Below, one piece after another: positions 49,720 through 59,309 of a stretch of DNA of 64,000 nucleotides. A model generated the notes under the pieces. The model saw nothing but the letters and a program-made list of their open reading frames with translations, did no database searches and was not told the origin of the DNA. The stretch is from positions 41,039 through 105,038 of the forward strand of contig JBFWMN010000002.1 in NCBI GenBank assembly GCA_050251555.1, in the 5' to 3' direction. The stretch's first letter is position 1. Each line of letters begins with the position of its first letter. The stretch is from UBA2137 sp050251555. GTDB lineage: Bacteria > Pseudomonadota > Alphaproteobacteria > Micavibrionales > Micavibrionaceae. Both the position numbers and the translations under genes were made by a program.

Positions 49720-50934
49720 ATGACAGTTTCTATGCCCGAAGCCCGACATACAGTCGGGCGCACCGAGTTTGTTTTCATGATGGCCACACTGATGTCGGTG
49801 GTGGCCTTTTCGATTGATGCCGTTTTGCCGGCGCTCGGGCTTATCGGGACGGATCTGCATGTGACCAATGTCAATCATACGCAATTCATCTTAGGCTTTT
49901 TGTTTGGCGGTATGGCAATAGGCCAACTGGTCAACGGGCCTTTATCGGATGCATGGGGTCGTCGAAAAATCCTCTTTATCAATCTCGGCATTTATATGGT
50001 GGGATCGCTCATCTGTCTGGTTGCCCAGAATATCGAGACCATGCTGATCGGTCGGCTGGTGCAGGGTTTTGGGATTTCAGGGCCTTATATTTCGGTTGTG
50101 TCCATTGTCCGCGATCAGTTTTACGGGCGGCATATGGCCAAAATCATGTCGCTGGTCATGATGATCTTTATTATGGTTCCCGTCTTTGCACCTGCCATCG
50201 GGCAAGGCGTACTCCTGTTCTTTTCATGGCGTGCCATTTTTATCATGTATCTGATCTATGGCACGCTGGTGGGCTTATGGGTTGCCTTCCGCCTAAAAGA
50301 AACTTTACCGCCCGATGCGCGTGTTCCTTATAAAATCAGCAATCTCGTACGCGGGGTGAAAACGGTTTACACCAACAAAACCACCCTCAGTTATACGCTT
50401 GCCTTGGGCTGTGTGTACGGTGCGTTGCAAGGCAATCTGAACAGTATCCAACAAATCTTCCATGACAAATACCATGTGGGCAGCATGTTTGCCGTCTATT
50501 TCGGATTGCAGGCGTTATCTATCGGTATCTCATCCTTCCTGAACTCGCAGATGGTGATGCGTATGGGCATGCACCGCCTCAGCCTCACGGCCTCAGGCAT
50601 GATTGTCATTTTGTCTCTTCTTTTTCTGATCATCAGCTCGTTTATCGGAACACCCTTTGCGCTCTATTTCACTTATGGGTTTTTCCTTTTGCTGTGTTTT
50701 GGCTTCCTGTTTGGAAACCTCAATGCACTGGCGATGGAACCGATGGGGCACATTGCGGGTCTGGCCTCGGCCATTATCGGTGCCACTTCATCCCTCATCG
50801 GTATAACGGGCGGAACCATTATCGGGCAACATTATGAAGGCAGCCTGACACCCGTTGTTTTAGGCTTTCTCATACTCGGATCCATCGCCTGGGTGATTAT
50901 CTTTTCAGAGCGTACAACAGCTAAAGAAAAATAA
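49720..50934 (+). CDS. MFS exporter of the Bcr/CflA drug-resistance type
   Basis: The 404-residue protein has about 12 hydrophobic helices and the MFS motif GPLSDAWGRRKILF between helices 2 and 3. The early helix LPALGLIGTDLHV and the GFGISGPYISVVSIVRD segment resemble Bcr/CflA transporters, which expel drugs or small peptides by proton antiport. It starts 11 bases after glmS and is probably cotranscribed. The substrate is unknown. Confidence 0.88.
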   Translation: MTVSMPEARHTVGRTEFVFMMATLMSVVAFSIDAVLPALGLIGTDLHVTNVNHTQFILGFLFGGMAIGQLVNGPLSDAWGRRKILFINLGIYMVGSLICLVAQNIETMLIGRLVQGFGISGPYISVVSIVRDQFYGRHMAKIMSLVMMIFIMVPVFAPAIGQGVLLFFSWRAIFIMYLIYGTLVGLWVAFRLKETLPPDARVPYKISNLVRGVKTVYTNKTTLSYTLALGCVYGALQGNLNSIQQIFHDKYHVGSMFAVYFGLQALSIGISSFLNSQMVMRMGMHRLSLTASGMIVILSLLFLIISSFIGTPFALYFTYGFFLLLCFGFLFGNLNALAMEPMGHIAGLASAIIGATSSLIGITGGTIIGQHYEGSLTPVVLGFLILGSIAWVIIFSERTTAKEK

Positions 50935-51024
50935 TTGTTTTTAGGCACTTTTTAATTGCCATAAGATTTATTATTTTCTATAACTCTTTTACTCCATGAA
51001 TATGAACTGAGGGTAAAATAGTCC

Positions 51025-53313
51025 ATGGGAAGCGTTGTCACAGGGGTTTTTGAAACCGAAGCCACGGGTCTGCGCCAAGCCATCTTTGCCCGCCTTACCC
51101 CCTTAATGGCAGAAAACAGCCGTTACTCTCGCGACCGAGAAACCACTCTTGTCATCATAGAAAATTACCGCCGCGATTTTATCGCCCATTGCGGCATACA
51201 TGATTTTAATCGCAAACACGGGATTGATTCCGACAACCACATGCTGGTTCTCTCGGCAAGCCCATCACGACAATCTTCAGGTCGCTCAGCCATTGTCCTG
51301 AATTATCGTCCAGAATATTACCGTATCGAAGGGCATCTATTCGATCATTTGCCCGACCTCCCCGAAATGGTTCGCAATCCGCAACGTCTCAAAAACATGA
51401 CGGCAGAACAAAAAGTGGAAACGATGGCGCTCCCCAATCGTCTCTCTCTGGCAATGCATTACGCGAACAAGAAGAAAACACCGCTCGGAAATACCGAACT
51501 TCAGAATATCGAGCCGCTTTTGAGCAAGCGTGCGCTGCGTGAAATTGGCAAAAAGGCACGTCGTGATACCGCATATCTGCTGGCAAGACGATTTGAGGAT
51601 GATGAGGGTCACGCCGATCTGGTACGTGATCTGGAGCATATATTGGAAGATTATGAGATGGCTAAGCTGGAGGAGGCCATTCAGTCATGGTGTGCACGCC
51701 TCGACCCTAGGGCGCTGGAGCTAATGCGAACGACAGATGTTCCGCGAACAATTGATTTTCTTCGATTTCTTACACCACATAAATATGTACATCGTGAAGA
51801 ACAACACCTGCGTCGCGCTCATAAAACCGTGACACACAGCGAATATGTCTTCAATGAAGAGGCAGCAACCCGACGCCAAGCACTTATCCGGGAATATCCG
51901 CTACTTGCGTGGGAGCGAAAGACCTTCAAAGATCGCCGCTTTTTCGAGGATCTGGACGAGGGTGTTTTAAGCATTGATGAGAAAGCTGCCGCCTTTTTCG
52001 ATGCCGACCCGACATATATCCCCTATCTTGCGGGACTGCAGCGTGATGATATCGGCTTTCGAATGCATGCTTTGCCCCAAATTGCCGCCAATCTTGCCCT
52101 CTTTGATATAACCGCCCCTCCGCAAAACCCTACGGAGTGGAAGGATTATGTTCGCCTTTTGAATACGGACATCTACCTTGCGGATAAAAAATTGCGCGGT
52201 CGCGGCACAACGATTGCGTCTTGCGCAAAAGCCTATAACCGCTTCGGCAACTGGAGTAAGATCGCACAATATCTGGACCCTCGTGATGATACCAATGTCT
52301 GTTCAGTAGTTGATCAGCTTGAACGCGGTATGAAGAGAATTGGGTATTCGATCTTGGGTTCTTTTGCCTATCAGACCATAACGCAGCGCCCCGATATCTC
52401 ACGCTATACATCTGCCACATCAATTTCATCATTTGTAGAATCGATGATTTTGCCTTTATGCGTGCCTGAGGAATCCCATGATCCATATGCTGAAACCAAA
52501 CTCTATAAAGCGTTCGGCAAAGATCGCCCGAACCTTTTGCGTATGTTTTTTGACGAGATCGAGCTTTTCGATTTGGTAGATAAAACACGCGACTTTTTCA
52601 ATTCGGACGATAATCTGCGTTACTTGGAAATGTGCGAAACCTGGGCGCTCAAGAAAGCCATGCGCGAAAAGCCGCTGCAATATGGCTGGAAGGATTTGCC
52701 GGAACCTACAGGTAAAGAGCGTTTTCACCTGAAATCCATTTCCAATCCCGCCGATCTTTTGGAAGCTGCTGCTGAGCTCGAAAGTCGTATCGGTTTTGCC
52801 GCCTACAAGACTGTGACAGCACGTATGCATTTCGTACGCGCTGTCGATCCGCGTACATCCTTAACACGTGCGATTGCTTGCCTTACCGAACGTCAAGGTG
52901 ACAATGAACCTGTTCGCTTAAGCTTCAACGCCCATTTCGACATATTTGGCCCTGAGGATAATGACCGTATTCCAGTCGCCACACAGGAACAAGTCGAAGC
53001 GTATGTTGGGCGTGTCAATGAAATGAATTTACCCGCCTTTGAATATGAGCAGCGACGTACATCTATGCGTAAAAATGCCCTAAGCTATGGAGCTTTGCGC
53101 GGCATTATCGGGCATGATCCCGCCTCCCCTTACGAGAACCAGCAAGCTTTGGAAGTTTTGGGCCGCTTACTACCCAATCACTCCCAAGGAGCAGGTCCGG
53201 GCGGTGTAATAGAGGCACCAAAACTTGCAGCGTACTTGATCGACCAGGTGCATCGCCTAAAAGGCCGGCCAGCTCCGTCAGCGCCAACGGGACAATTGCG
53301 TACCCTCACTTAA
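51025..53313 (+). CDS. Large protein of unknown function
   Basis: The 762-residue soluble protein has no signal peptide, transmembrane helix or motif I recognise. It looks helical and charged through most of its length. A segment at about residues 270-340 (ERKTFKDRRFFEDLD...SIDEKAAAFF) could be a helical repeat. The C terminus is Gly/Pro-rich. GAGGG lies 12 bases before the ATG; a TAAAAT box 5 bases before the ATG could make it leaderless. It is placed between housekeeping genes. Confidence 0.65.
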   Translation: MGSVVTGVFETEATGLRQAIFARLTPLMAENSRYSRDRETTLVIIENYRRDFIAHCGIHDFNRKHGIDSDNHMLVLSASPSRQSSGRSAIVLNYRPEYYRIEGHLFDHLPDLPEMVRNPQRLKNMTAEQKVETMALPNRLSLAMHYANKKKTPLGNTELQNIEPLLSKRALREIGKKARRDTAYLLARRFEDDEGHADLVRDLEHILEDYEMAKLEEAIQSWCARLDPRALELMRTTDVPRTIDFLRFLTPHKYVHREEQHLRRAHKTVTHSEYVFNEEAATRRQALIREYPLLAWERKTFKDRRFFEDLDEGVLSIDEKAAAFFDADPTYIPYLAGLQRDDIGFRMHALPQIAANLALFDITAPPQNPTEWKDYVRLLNTDIYLADKKLRGRGTTIASCAKAYNRFGNWSKIAQYLDPRDDTNVCSVVDQLERGMKRIGYSILGSFAYQTITQRPDISRYTSATSISSFVESMILPLCVPEESHDPYAETKLYKAFGKDRPNLLRMFFDEIELFDLVDKTRDFFNSDDNLRYLEMCETWALKKAMREKPLQYGWKDLPEPTGKERFHLKSISNPADLLEAAAELESRIGFAAYKTVTARMHFVRAVDPRTSLTRAIACLTERQGDNEPVRLSFNAHFDIFGPEDNDRIPVATQEQVEAYVGRVNEMNLPAFEYEQRRTSMRKNALSYGALRGIIGHDPASPYENQQALEVLGRLLPNHSQGAGPGGVIEAPKLAAYLIDQVHRLKGRPAPSAPTGQLRTLT

Positions 53314-53321
53314 AAATAACT

Positions 53322-53349
53322 TTGTAAGTATGTGCAGTTTCGCTAGTAT
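53322..53349 (+). promoter_or_regulatory. Candidate leaderless promoter
   Basis: TTGTAA and TAGTAT are separated by 16 bp. The -10 box ends 8 bases before the ATG at 53358. Confidence 0.45.
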
Positions 53350-53357
53350 CCTCGCTT

Positions 53358-54074
53358 ATGTCCGACGCTAAAACACAATCGCTTAAAGTCTTTTTTGGCC
53401 CGCAACAAGCTCCCTTGTCCACATGGTGGTGGCTTGTCCTTCCTGTTGTCATTTTTATTGTTCAGCTTGTTTTGGAAGTCACCCTAAGCAAAGAGGCCAT
53501 TAATAATATGGTTTCCGAAAACGGTTTCCATGAAATTTTTCAGGCTATAGTCAGTTTTTTAGCAGCGTTTACTGCAGGCTTGCTCTTGTTGAGACGAGAT
53601 GTTCGAAAAGATAAAATGCTTTTTGTATGGATCGGCATCGCTTTTTTAGGATCGGTCTATATTACAGGTGAGGAAATCAGCTGGGGGCAATGGTTTTTCA
53701 ATTGGGCAACCCCTGAAGGCTGGGCGCAGTATAATGATCAGGGGGAAACCAATCTTCATAACACGTCATCATGGCTTGACCAAAAGCCGAGATTACTGCT
53801 GGAGATCGGCGTGATTGTCGGGGGAATCTTGATACCTTTATCTCGCTATTTCAAACTGAACATACTGCCTGCCAGATTTGATATATTTTACCCCCTCAAT
53901 TGCATGCTACCGATCGCTTTTATTGGTGAAGCCGGCAAAATTTTGGATGTGGTCTCCGAGGCTATGGACCATAAAGTTTTTGTCCGCTACAGCGAGATTC
54001 ACGAGCTTTATCTTTTCGGATTTGTGCTTTTGTATCTGATTGTCCTGAAGCGTCGCCTCACATCAGGTTTTTGA
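53358..54074 (+). CDS. Six-helix membrane protein with GEEISWGQ motif
   Basis: The 238-residue protein has six likely membrane helices. Between helices 3 and 4 it has Gly-Glu-Glu-Ile-Ser-Trp-Gly-Gln and, after about 30 residues, an Asn-Leu-His-Asn segment. The clustered acidic, His and Asn residues suggest a conserved polar site. I know of similar hypothetical membrane proteins but no function. Its end overlaps the convergent prmA by 12 bases. Confidence 0.7.
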   Translation: MSDAKTQSLKVFFGPQQAPLSTWWWLVLPVVIFIVQLVLEVTLSKEAINNMVSENGFHEIFQAIVSFLAAFTAGLLLLRRDVRKDKMLFVWIGIAFLGSVYITGEEISWGQWFFNWATPEGWAQYNDQGETNLHNTSSWLDQKPRLLLEIGVIVGGILIPLSRYFKLNILPARFDIFYPLNCMLPIAFIGEAGKILDVVSEAMDHKVFVRYSEIHELYLFGFVLLYLIVLKRRLTSGF

Positions 54075-54995
54075 AAAAAGCAGACTGGCCCAGTTATCAA
54101 TCTCTTTACGATCCGTCTCTTGCAGACTTCTCGCCAGATAAGCCTCACTCACACGATCGGCCTCTGCTTTCGGGATTCCTGACAGAATGATTTTGCCGCC
54201 AACCGCGCAATTTTGCGCGATCTCGCCTGCCATTGCGACCAGCGGCGCAGGCAGAATATTTGCCAAAATCAGATCATAAGGCCCGCTTTGCGCAATGCGC
54301 GCATCCTCAAAACCTTCAGACAGAATAAGAGTAACATCCTTATTGAGGGCGTTGCGCGTGACATGTCTGCCCGTCACTACAAGAGATTCGGGGTCATTAT
54401 CAGTGGCAACCAAATCTGTGTGTTCCCATAGAAGGGCCGCACCAATAACCAGAATGCCCGATCCTGTTCCGATATCGAGTGTTTTGGCTGGCACAAAACC
54501 TTGCCCTTTCAAGTCTCCAAGAAGTTCAAGACAGCCATGGGTTGTCCCATGTGCGCCCGATCCGAATGCCGTTGCCGCCGTAATATCCAGCGGGACAAGG
54601 GTTTCTGTGTCTATTTCGGGGGCCGCATCACTGTCAAACACAACGAATGGGCCGATATGACGAGGGGGGTTGGCGCGATAAACATATTCCAACCAATCGC
54701 GATCGGGTAAGCCGTCGACTGCAAATTCATCAAATCTCAAAAGATCGGGGTGACCGAAAATCTCAGCCGCTTCTTCATATAAGGCGCGGATCTCCTGCGG
54801 CTCGACCTGCCCTTGGAATATCCATTCCAGTATCTGCGTATCGTCATCATGCGGGATGTAATGTACGGAAAAGCCCAGACTCGTATAGCGGGCAAAGATC
54901 AATGACAGCCATTCCTGATCATCAGGCGAAAAAAAACGGCGCGGATATGTCACCCGCACCGTTGTAAATTCTTTAAAAGACTTATTTATGGTCAT
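54063..54995 (-). CDS. prmA: Ribosomal protein L11 methyltransferase
   Basis: The protein has about 310 residues. The methyltransferase domain shows FGSGAHGTTHGCLELL, DIGTGSGILVIGA and LANILPAPL, all PrmA hallmarks. It trimethylates ribosomal protein L11. The frame is open 16 codons further, but the ATG at 54995 is best. It overlaps the end of the TIGR02300 gene by 14 bases, so the two genes are coupled. Confidence 0.92.
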   Translation of the reverse strand: MTINKSFKEFTTVRVTYPRRFFSPDDQEWLSLIFARYTSLGFSVHYIPHDDDTQILEWIFQGQVEPQEIRALYEEAAEIFGHPDLLRFDEFAVDGLPDRDWLEYVYRANPPRHIGPFVVFDSDAAPEIDTETLVPLDITAATAFGSGAHGTTHGCLELLGDLKGQGFVPAKTLDIGTGSGILVIGAALLWEHTDLVATDNDPESLVVTGRHVTRNALNKDVTLILSEGFEDARIAQSGPYDLILANILPAPLVAMAGEIAQNCAVGGKIILSGIPKAEADRVSEAYLARSLQETDRKEIDNWASLLFSKT

Positions 54996-55494
54996 CCTCG
55001 AGGTCTTCGTCTCCAAGATCACCGTCTTCATCGTCGAGATCATCGAGATCTTCGTCGATTTCGCTCAAGGCTTCGAGGTCGGGGTCGCCGTCCTCATCAT
55101 CGTCTTCAAGGCCGTCATCGTCGAGATCGTCCATGGATTCAACATCCATATCCTCGTCCTCGTCATCACCCATTAAAGGCATATCCTCATCATCGAGAAG
55201 GTCTTCCTCGTCCTCATCGGCCTCGTCTTCATCTTCATCGTCGAGATCGTCGTCATCATCCAGATCTTCGTCCTCCATGTCTCTCGGGGAACGCTTGGAT
55301 GATTTGGATTCGCTGACAACTTTGGGGCCGGAACGCTTGCGCGTTTTAATCTTCATATCGCCCGTGAACTCGGTTTCACAGTTCGGGCAAACGATCGGGC
55401 GCGCATTCATGTCATAAAAACGTGTGCTGCAGTTCAGGCAGATACGTTTCAGACCACGAGGATCAACTGTAGGGGAAGCGGCATCTTTCGCCAT
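54982..55494 (-). CDS. TIGR02300 family protein (zinc ribbon with acidic tail)
   Basis: The protein has about 170 residues. Two CxxC pairs (CLNC near residue 20 and CPNC near 36) form a small zinc ribbon with the family phrase LKRICLNCSTRFYDMN. A basic stretch follows, then about 100 residues of almost pure Asp/Glu. The family is alphaproteobacterial and of unknown function. AAGGAG precedes the ATG at 55494; an in-frame TTG two codons upstream is not used. Confidence 0.9.
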   Translation of the reverse strand: MAKDAASPTVDPRGLKRICLNCSTRFYDMNARPIVCPNCETEFTGDMKIKTRKRSGPKVVSESKSSKRSPRDMEDEDLDDDDDLDDEDEDEADEDEEDLLDDEDMPLMGDDEDEDMDVESMDDLDDDGLEDDDEDGDPDLEALSEIDEDLDDLDDEDGDLGDEDLEDDHK

Positions 55495-55619
55495 GCTCAA
55501 AGGCTCCTTACTTTTTCTTATCCATGTTCAAACAGAAGCTATCGGATTGCCCGATTTTTAAGCCCCTGTCAAAGGTTAAATGACATGGAGGGCAAGTGTG
55601 CGCTGCAATAGCGATTTTT

Positions 55620-55637
55620 ACTGGACCAACTGGACCG
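55620..55637. repeat. Tandem 9-bp direct repeat upstream of the beta-oxidation operon
   Basis: ACTGGACCA is directly followed by ACTGGACCG. It lies about 120 bases before the thiolase start, where an operator would be expected. Confidence 0.45.
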
Positions 55638-55755
55638 GAAAACTATTTCATAATAAGATATTAACCACTTCCAAGCGATCCTAGAAGAATAGGGCGCGCA
55701 CTCTGCGTAAAACAAAGACCTCTAACAAACTATGAAGCCCCGGGAGAAAGCACCC

Positions 55756-56886
55756 ATGCAAAAACCTGTCGTCATTTGCGGTTATAAAAGATCGCCCATG
55801 CATTTTGCCAATAAAGGCGCACTTGCCAAAGTCCGCCCAGACGATATGGCTGCCGCCGTCATTCAGGCTCTTCTTGATGACACGAAAGCCAATCCTGCGG
55901 ATATTGAGGATCTTTTGATGGGCTGCGCCTTCCCCGAAGCCGAGCAAGGTTTCAATGTCGCCAAGATCGTTGAGCAGATTATGGGGCTTCCCGCATCGGT
56001 CGCCGGCGCGACCGTCAACCGCTTCTGCGGATCATCCATGACCACCATTCAAATGGCGGCCGGATACATCCAGATGGATGCAGGTGAATTATTTATTGCG
56101 GCAGGCGTGGAGAGCATGAGCCGCGTGCCGATGGGCGGCTTTAACCCGATGCCCAATCCCAAATTGATGGAAACCTATCCGCAAGCCTATATGAGCATGG
56201 GCATCACAGCCGAGAATTTGGCTGAAAAATACGGCATCTCCCGCGCCGATCAGGAAAAATTCGCTTATAACTCTCACCAGAAAGCCGCGAAAGCTGCCGA
56301 GAGCGGCAAGTTCAAAGACGAGATCGTGCCCATCGGTGATGTTGCCGAAGACGGTACAATCCGCCCCGAGACAACAGTGGAAAAGCTGGCTGAGTTGAAA
56401 CCCGCTTTTGATGAAAAAGGGTCTGTCACAGCAGCGACATCTTCGCCGCTCACAGATGGTTCTGCCGCCGTACTGGTTGCCTCCGAAGAGTATGCCGACA
56501 AGCACAAGCTGCCCAAACTCGCCCGCATCAAGTCGGTCGCAGTTGCCGGTTGCAATGCCGAGATTATGGGGATCGGCCCTGTTCCTGCCACACATAAGGC
56601 ATTGGAGCGTGCAGGTCTGAAGCTCTCCGATATCGGTCTTGTCGAACTCAATGAAGCCTTTGCCGCACAATCCTTGTCGGTCATGAAGGAGCTCGGCATT
56701 GATGAAAAGATCGTCAATATTGACGGCGGCGCGATTGCCCTTGGCCACCCGCTCGGAACGTCGGGTGCGCGTATTTCGGGTAAGCTTGCCTCACTCATGA
56801 AACGCGAAAAAGTCAAATACGGTCTTGCCACCATGTGTATCGGTGGCGGTCAGGGTGTTGCCATGATTTTGGAGGCCGCTGAATGA
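55756..56886 (+). CDS. Acetyl-CoA acyltransferase (thiolase)
   Basis: The 376-residue thiolase has the acyl-accepting Cys in NRFCGSS, NEAFAAQ, the catalytic His in GHPLGTSGAR and the second Cys in TMCIGGGQG. It performs the last step of fatty acid beta-oxidation. The frame is open eight codons upstream, but GGGAG lies in those codons and serves the ATG at 55756. Its stop overlaps the next start (ATGA), so the two enzymes are made together. Confidence 0.94.
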   Translation: MQKPVVICGYKRSPMHFANKGALAKVRPDDMAAAVIQALLDDTKANPADIEDLLMGCAFPEAEQGFNVAKIVEQIMGLPASVAGATVNRFCGSSMTTIQMAAGYIQMDAGELFIAAGVESMSRVPMGGFNPMPNPKLMETYPQAYMSMGITAENLAEKYGISRADQEKFAYNSHQKAAKAAESGKFKDEIVPIGDVAEDGTIRPETTVEKLAELKPAFDEKGSVTAATSSPLTDGSAAVLVASEEYADKHKLPKLARIKSVAVAGCNAEIMGIGPVPATHKALERAGLKLSDIGLVELNEAFAAQSLSVMKELGIDEKIVNIDGGAIALGHPLGTSGARISGKLASLMKREKVKYGLATMCIGGGQGVAMILEAAE

Positions 56887-59291
56887 CATTCCAAAAAGTC
56901 GCAGTCTTAGGCTCAGGCGTAATGGGCAGCGGTATCGCCGCCCAGATTGCCAATGCCGGTATTCCCGTTGTCCTTCTGGATATCGTTCCCAAAGATATCG
57001 AAAAGGGGGATGACCGTTCGAAAATCGCCAGAGGTGCCATTGAAAAAATGAAGAAGGCGGACCCCGCCCCTTTCATGAGCAAGGCCGCACCGAAACTGAT
57101 TACTCCCGGGAACCTTGAGGATGATCTTGAGCTTCTGAAAGAATGTGATTGGATTGTCGAGGTCGTTCTCGAAAATCTTGAGATCAAGCATGCGACCTAT
57201 AAAAAGATCGCACCATACCTCAAAAAGGATGCGATCGTCTCCTCCAATACCTCCTCGATCCCGTTGGAAATGCTGGTCGAGCCGATGGATGACAATTTTA
57301 AGAAGAATTTTGTCATCACCCACTTCTTCAACCCGCCGCGCTATATGCGTCTTCTTGAACTTGTCACAGGTCCGAAATCGGATCCGAAAGCCATCGAACG
57401 TGTCCGCGATTTTTGTGACATTCATTTAGGTAAAGGTGTGGTTGTCTGCCATGACACGCCGGGCTTTATTGCCAACCGTCTGGGTGTGTTCTGGCTGACC
57501 AAAGCCTTAAATACCGCCCTTGAGCAAGGCACTTCCATTGAGGAAGCCGATGCCGTAATGGGCAAACCTGTCGGTATTCCGAAAACAGGTGTCTTCGGAC
57601 TTCTCGATCTGATCGGTATTGATCTGATGCCGCATCTCTCCAAATCGCTTCTCTCGACCCTGCCAAAGGATGATCCTTACCGCGCCGAATTTGTCGACCA
57701 TGCTCTTATCCATAAAATGATTGAGGCGGGCTATACGGGCCGTAAAGGAAAAGGCGGATTTTACCGTCTCAATCCTGACCCTGCAGCGGGTAAGGAAAAG
57801 CAGTCTCTGACTTTAAAATCCGACGGATTTTCCGAAGACATGTATAAAAAGGCAGGGAAACCACGCCTTGAATCCGTTTCTGCAGGTAAAAAGGGCTTAA
57901 AGGCCGTTGTTGAGACGGATGATGCGGGCGGGAAATTTGCGCGTGAAGTTTTGTTTGCGACGCTGGCCTATTCGGCAGGTCTTGTTCCGGAAATTGCCGA
58001 TAATATATCGGATGTCGATGAAGCCATGCGTCTGGGTTACAACTGGAAGCAAGGCCCGTTTGAAATGATTGATGCTCTGGGCGCGTCATGGTTTGCCTCT
58101 GAGCTTGAAAAAGACGGCAAGCCCGTTCCTGATTTCCTCAAAAAAGTCGGCGACGGCTCTTTCTATAAAGTCGAAGACGGCAAGACATTCTATTTCGGAG
58201 TCGACGGCAAATATCACGAGATCAAACGCCGCGACGGTGTCTTGCTTCTCTCCGATATCAAGCTGTCTTCCAAACCTCTTGTCAAAACGGCGTCAGCCTC
58301 CGTCTGGGATATTGGTGACGGCGTTTTATGTGTCGAATTCACCGGTAAAATGAACGCGCTGGATGAAGAAGTCTTTAAGGCTTACGAGCGCGCTATCGCC
58401 ATGATCGGTGATGGTTCGGGTGAGTACAAAGCCATGGTCATTTATAATGAAGGATCGCATTTCTCAGCGGGCGCAAATTTGGGCCTTGCGATCTTTGCGA
58501 TGAATATTGGTCTGTGGCCGCAAATCGAGTCTCTTGTTGCGGGCGGTCAAAAGATTTACCAGACACTCAAACACGCGCCTTTCCCTGTCGTGTCCGCACC
58601 ATCGGGCATGGCTTTGGGCGGTGGATGCGAAATTTTGCTTCACTCCGACCATGTTCAGGCGCATGCCGAAACCTACACGGGTCTGGTCGAAGTCGGGGTC
58701 GGTTTGATCCCCGGCTGGGGCGGCTGTAAGGAAATGCTGCTCCGCTACATGGCGCGTGAAGAAAAAGCATACGACAAACGTACAGGCGGAAAAAAATTGT
58801 GGTTTGCACCCAAGAACACCCCGATGGGCGCTGTCCGCGAAGTCTTCCAATTGATCGGAACGGCAACTGTTGCCAAATCCGCCCATGAAGCCAAGGAATA
58901 CGGCTATATGAAGGATACGGATGCGGTGACAATGAACCGTGACCGCCTGCTGCATGATGCCAAAGAAAAGGCTCTTGAGCTTGCCAAAGATTATACGCCT
59001 CCACTCGTACGCGAAGACATACGCCTACCCGGACCGACAGGGAAAGCGGCACTTGATCTGGCCGTTGCCGATATGGCGAAATCGGGTAAGGCAACACCTT
59101 ATGATGTGGTCGTGTCCGATCATCTGGCAACAATCCTGACAGGTGGGCCGAATGCCGATTGGACCGTGCCGATGTCTGAAAAGGATGTGCTGAAACTCGA
59201 AGTCTCCGAGTTTTTGAAGCTCGTCCGCAATGAGGGAACACAGGCGCGTATCGAACATATGCTCACCAAAGGCAAACCCTTACGCAATTAA
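56883..59291 (+). CDS. 3-hydroxyacyl-CoA dehydrogenase / enoyl-CoA hydratase (FadB-type)
   Basis: The 802-residue enzyme has the dehydrogenase first (Rossmann start VAVLGSGVMGSGIAAQIANAG, then HFFNPPRYMRLLELV with the catalytic His). The crotonase-type hydratase comes second (HFSAGANLG, GMALGGGCEILLHS, VGVGLIPGWGG). This order is that of FadN-like rather than E. coli FadB proteins. With the coupled thiolase it oxidises acyl-CoA. Other beta-oxidation genes are not seen in the window. Confidence 0.93.
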   Translation: MTFQKVAVLGSGVMGSGIAAQIANAGIPVVLLDIVPKDIEKGDDRSKIARGAIEKMKKADPAPFMSKAAPKLITPGNLEDDLELLKECDWIVEVVLENLEIKHATYKKIAPYLKKDAIVSSNTSSIPLEMLVEPMDDNFKKNFVITHFFNPPRYMRLLELVTGPKSDPKAIERVRDFCDIHLGKGVVVCHDTPGFIANRLGVFWLTKALNTALEQGTSIEEADAVMGKPVGIPKTGVFGLLDLIGIDLMPHLSKSLLSTLPKDDPYRAEFVDHALIHKMIEAGYTGRKGKGGFYRLNPDPAAGKEKQSLTLKSDGFSEDMYKKAGKPRLESVSAGKKGLKAVVETDDAGGKFAREVLFATLAYSAGLVPEIADNISDVDEAMRLGYNWKQGPFEMIDALGASWFASELEKDGKPVPDFLKKVGDGSFYKVEDGKTFYFGVDGKYHEIKRRDGVLLLSDIKLSSKPLVKTASASVWDIGDGVLCVEFTGKMNALDEEVFKAYERAIAMIGDGSGEYKAMVIYNEGSHFSAGANLGLAIFAMNIGLWPQIESLVAGGQKIYQTLKHAPFPVVSAPSGMALGGGCEILLHSDHVQAHAETYTGLVEVGVGLIPGWGGCKEMLLRYMAREEKAYDKRTGGKKLWFAPKNTPMGAVREVFQLIGTATVAKSAHEAKEYGYMKDTDAVTMNRDRLLHDAKEKALELAKDYTPPLVREDIRLPGPTGKAALDLAVADMAKSGKATPYDVVVSDHLATILTGGPNADWTVPMSEKDVLKLEVSEFLKLVRNEGTQARIEHMLTKGKPLRN

Positions 59292-59309
59292 CGGAAAAGA
59301 AATAGTTTC

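Noticed and set aside
49640..49720. attTn7 site with a Tn7-type insertion
   Set aside because: The glmS end carries the conserved target sequence, but the next gene starts 11 bases later and no Tn7 genes or end repeats are present.
49636..49884. 82-residue minus-strand ORF at the end of glmS
   Set aside because: It is the antisense of the conserved glmS C terminus, a sequence often misannotated as a protein.
55133..55417. Ser-rich plus-strand ORF
   Set aside because: It is the antisense of the Asp/Glu repeats of the TIGR02300 gene.
56089..56748. 219-residue minus-strand ORF
   Set aside because: It is antisense to the well-conserved thiolase.
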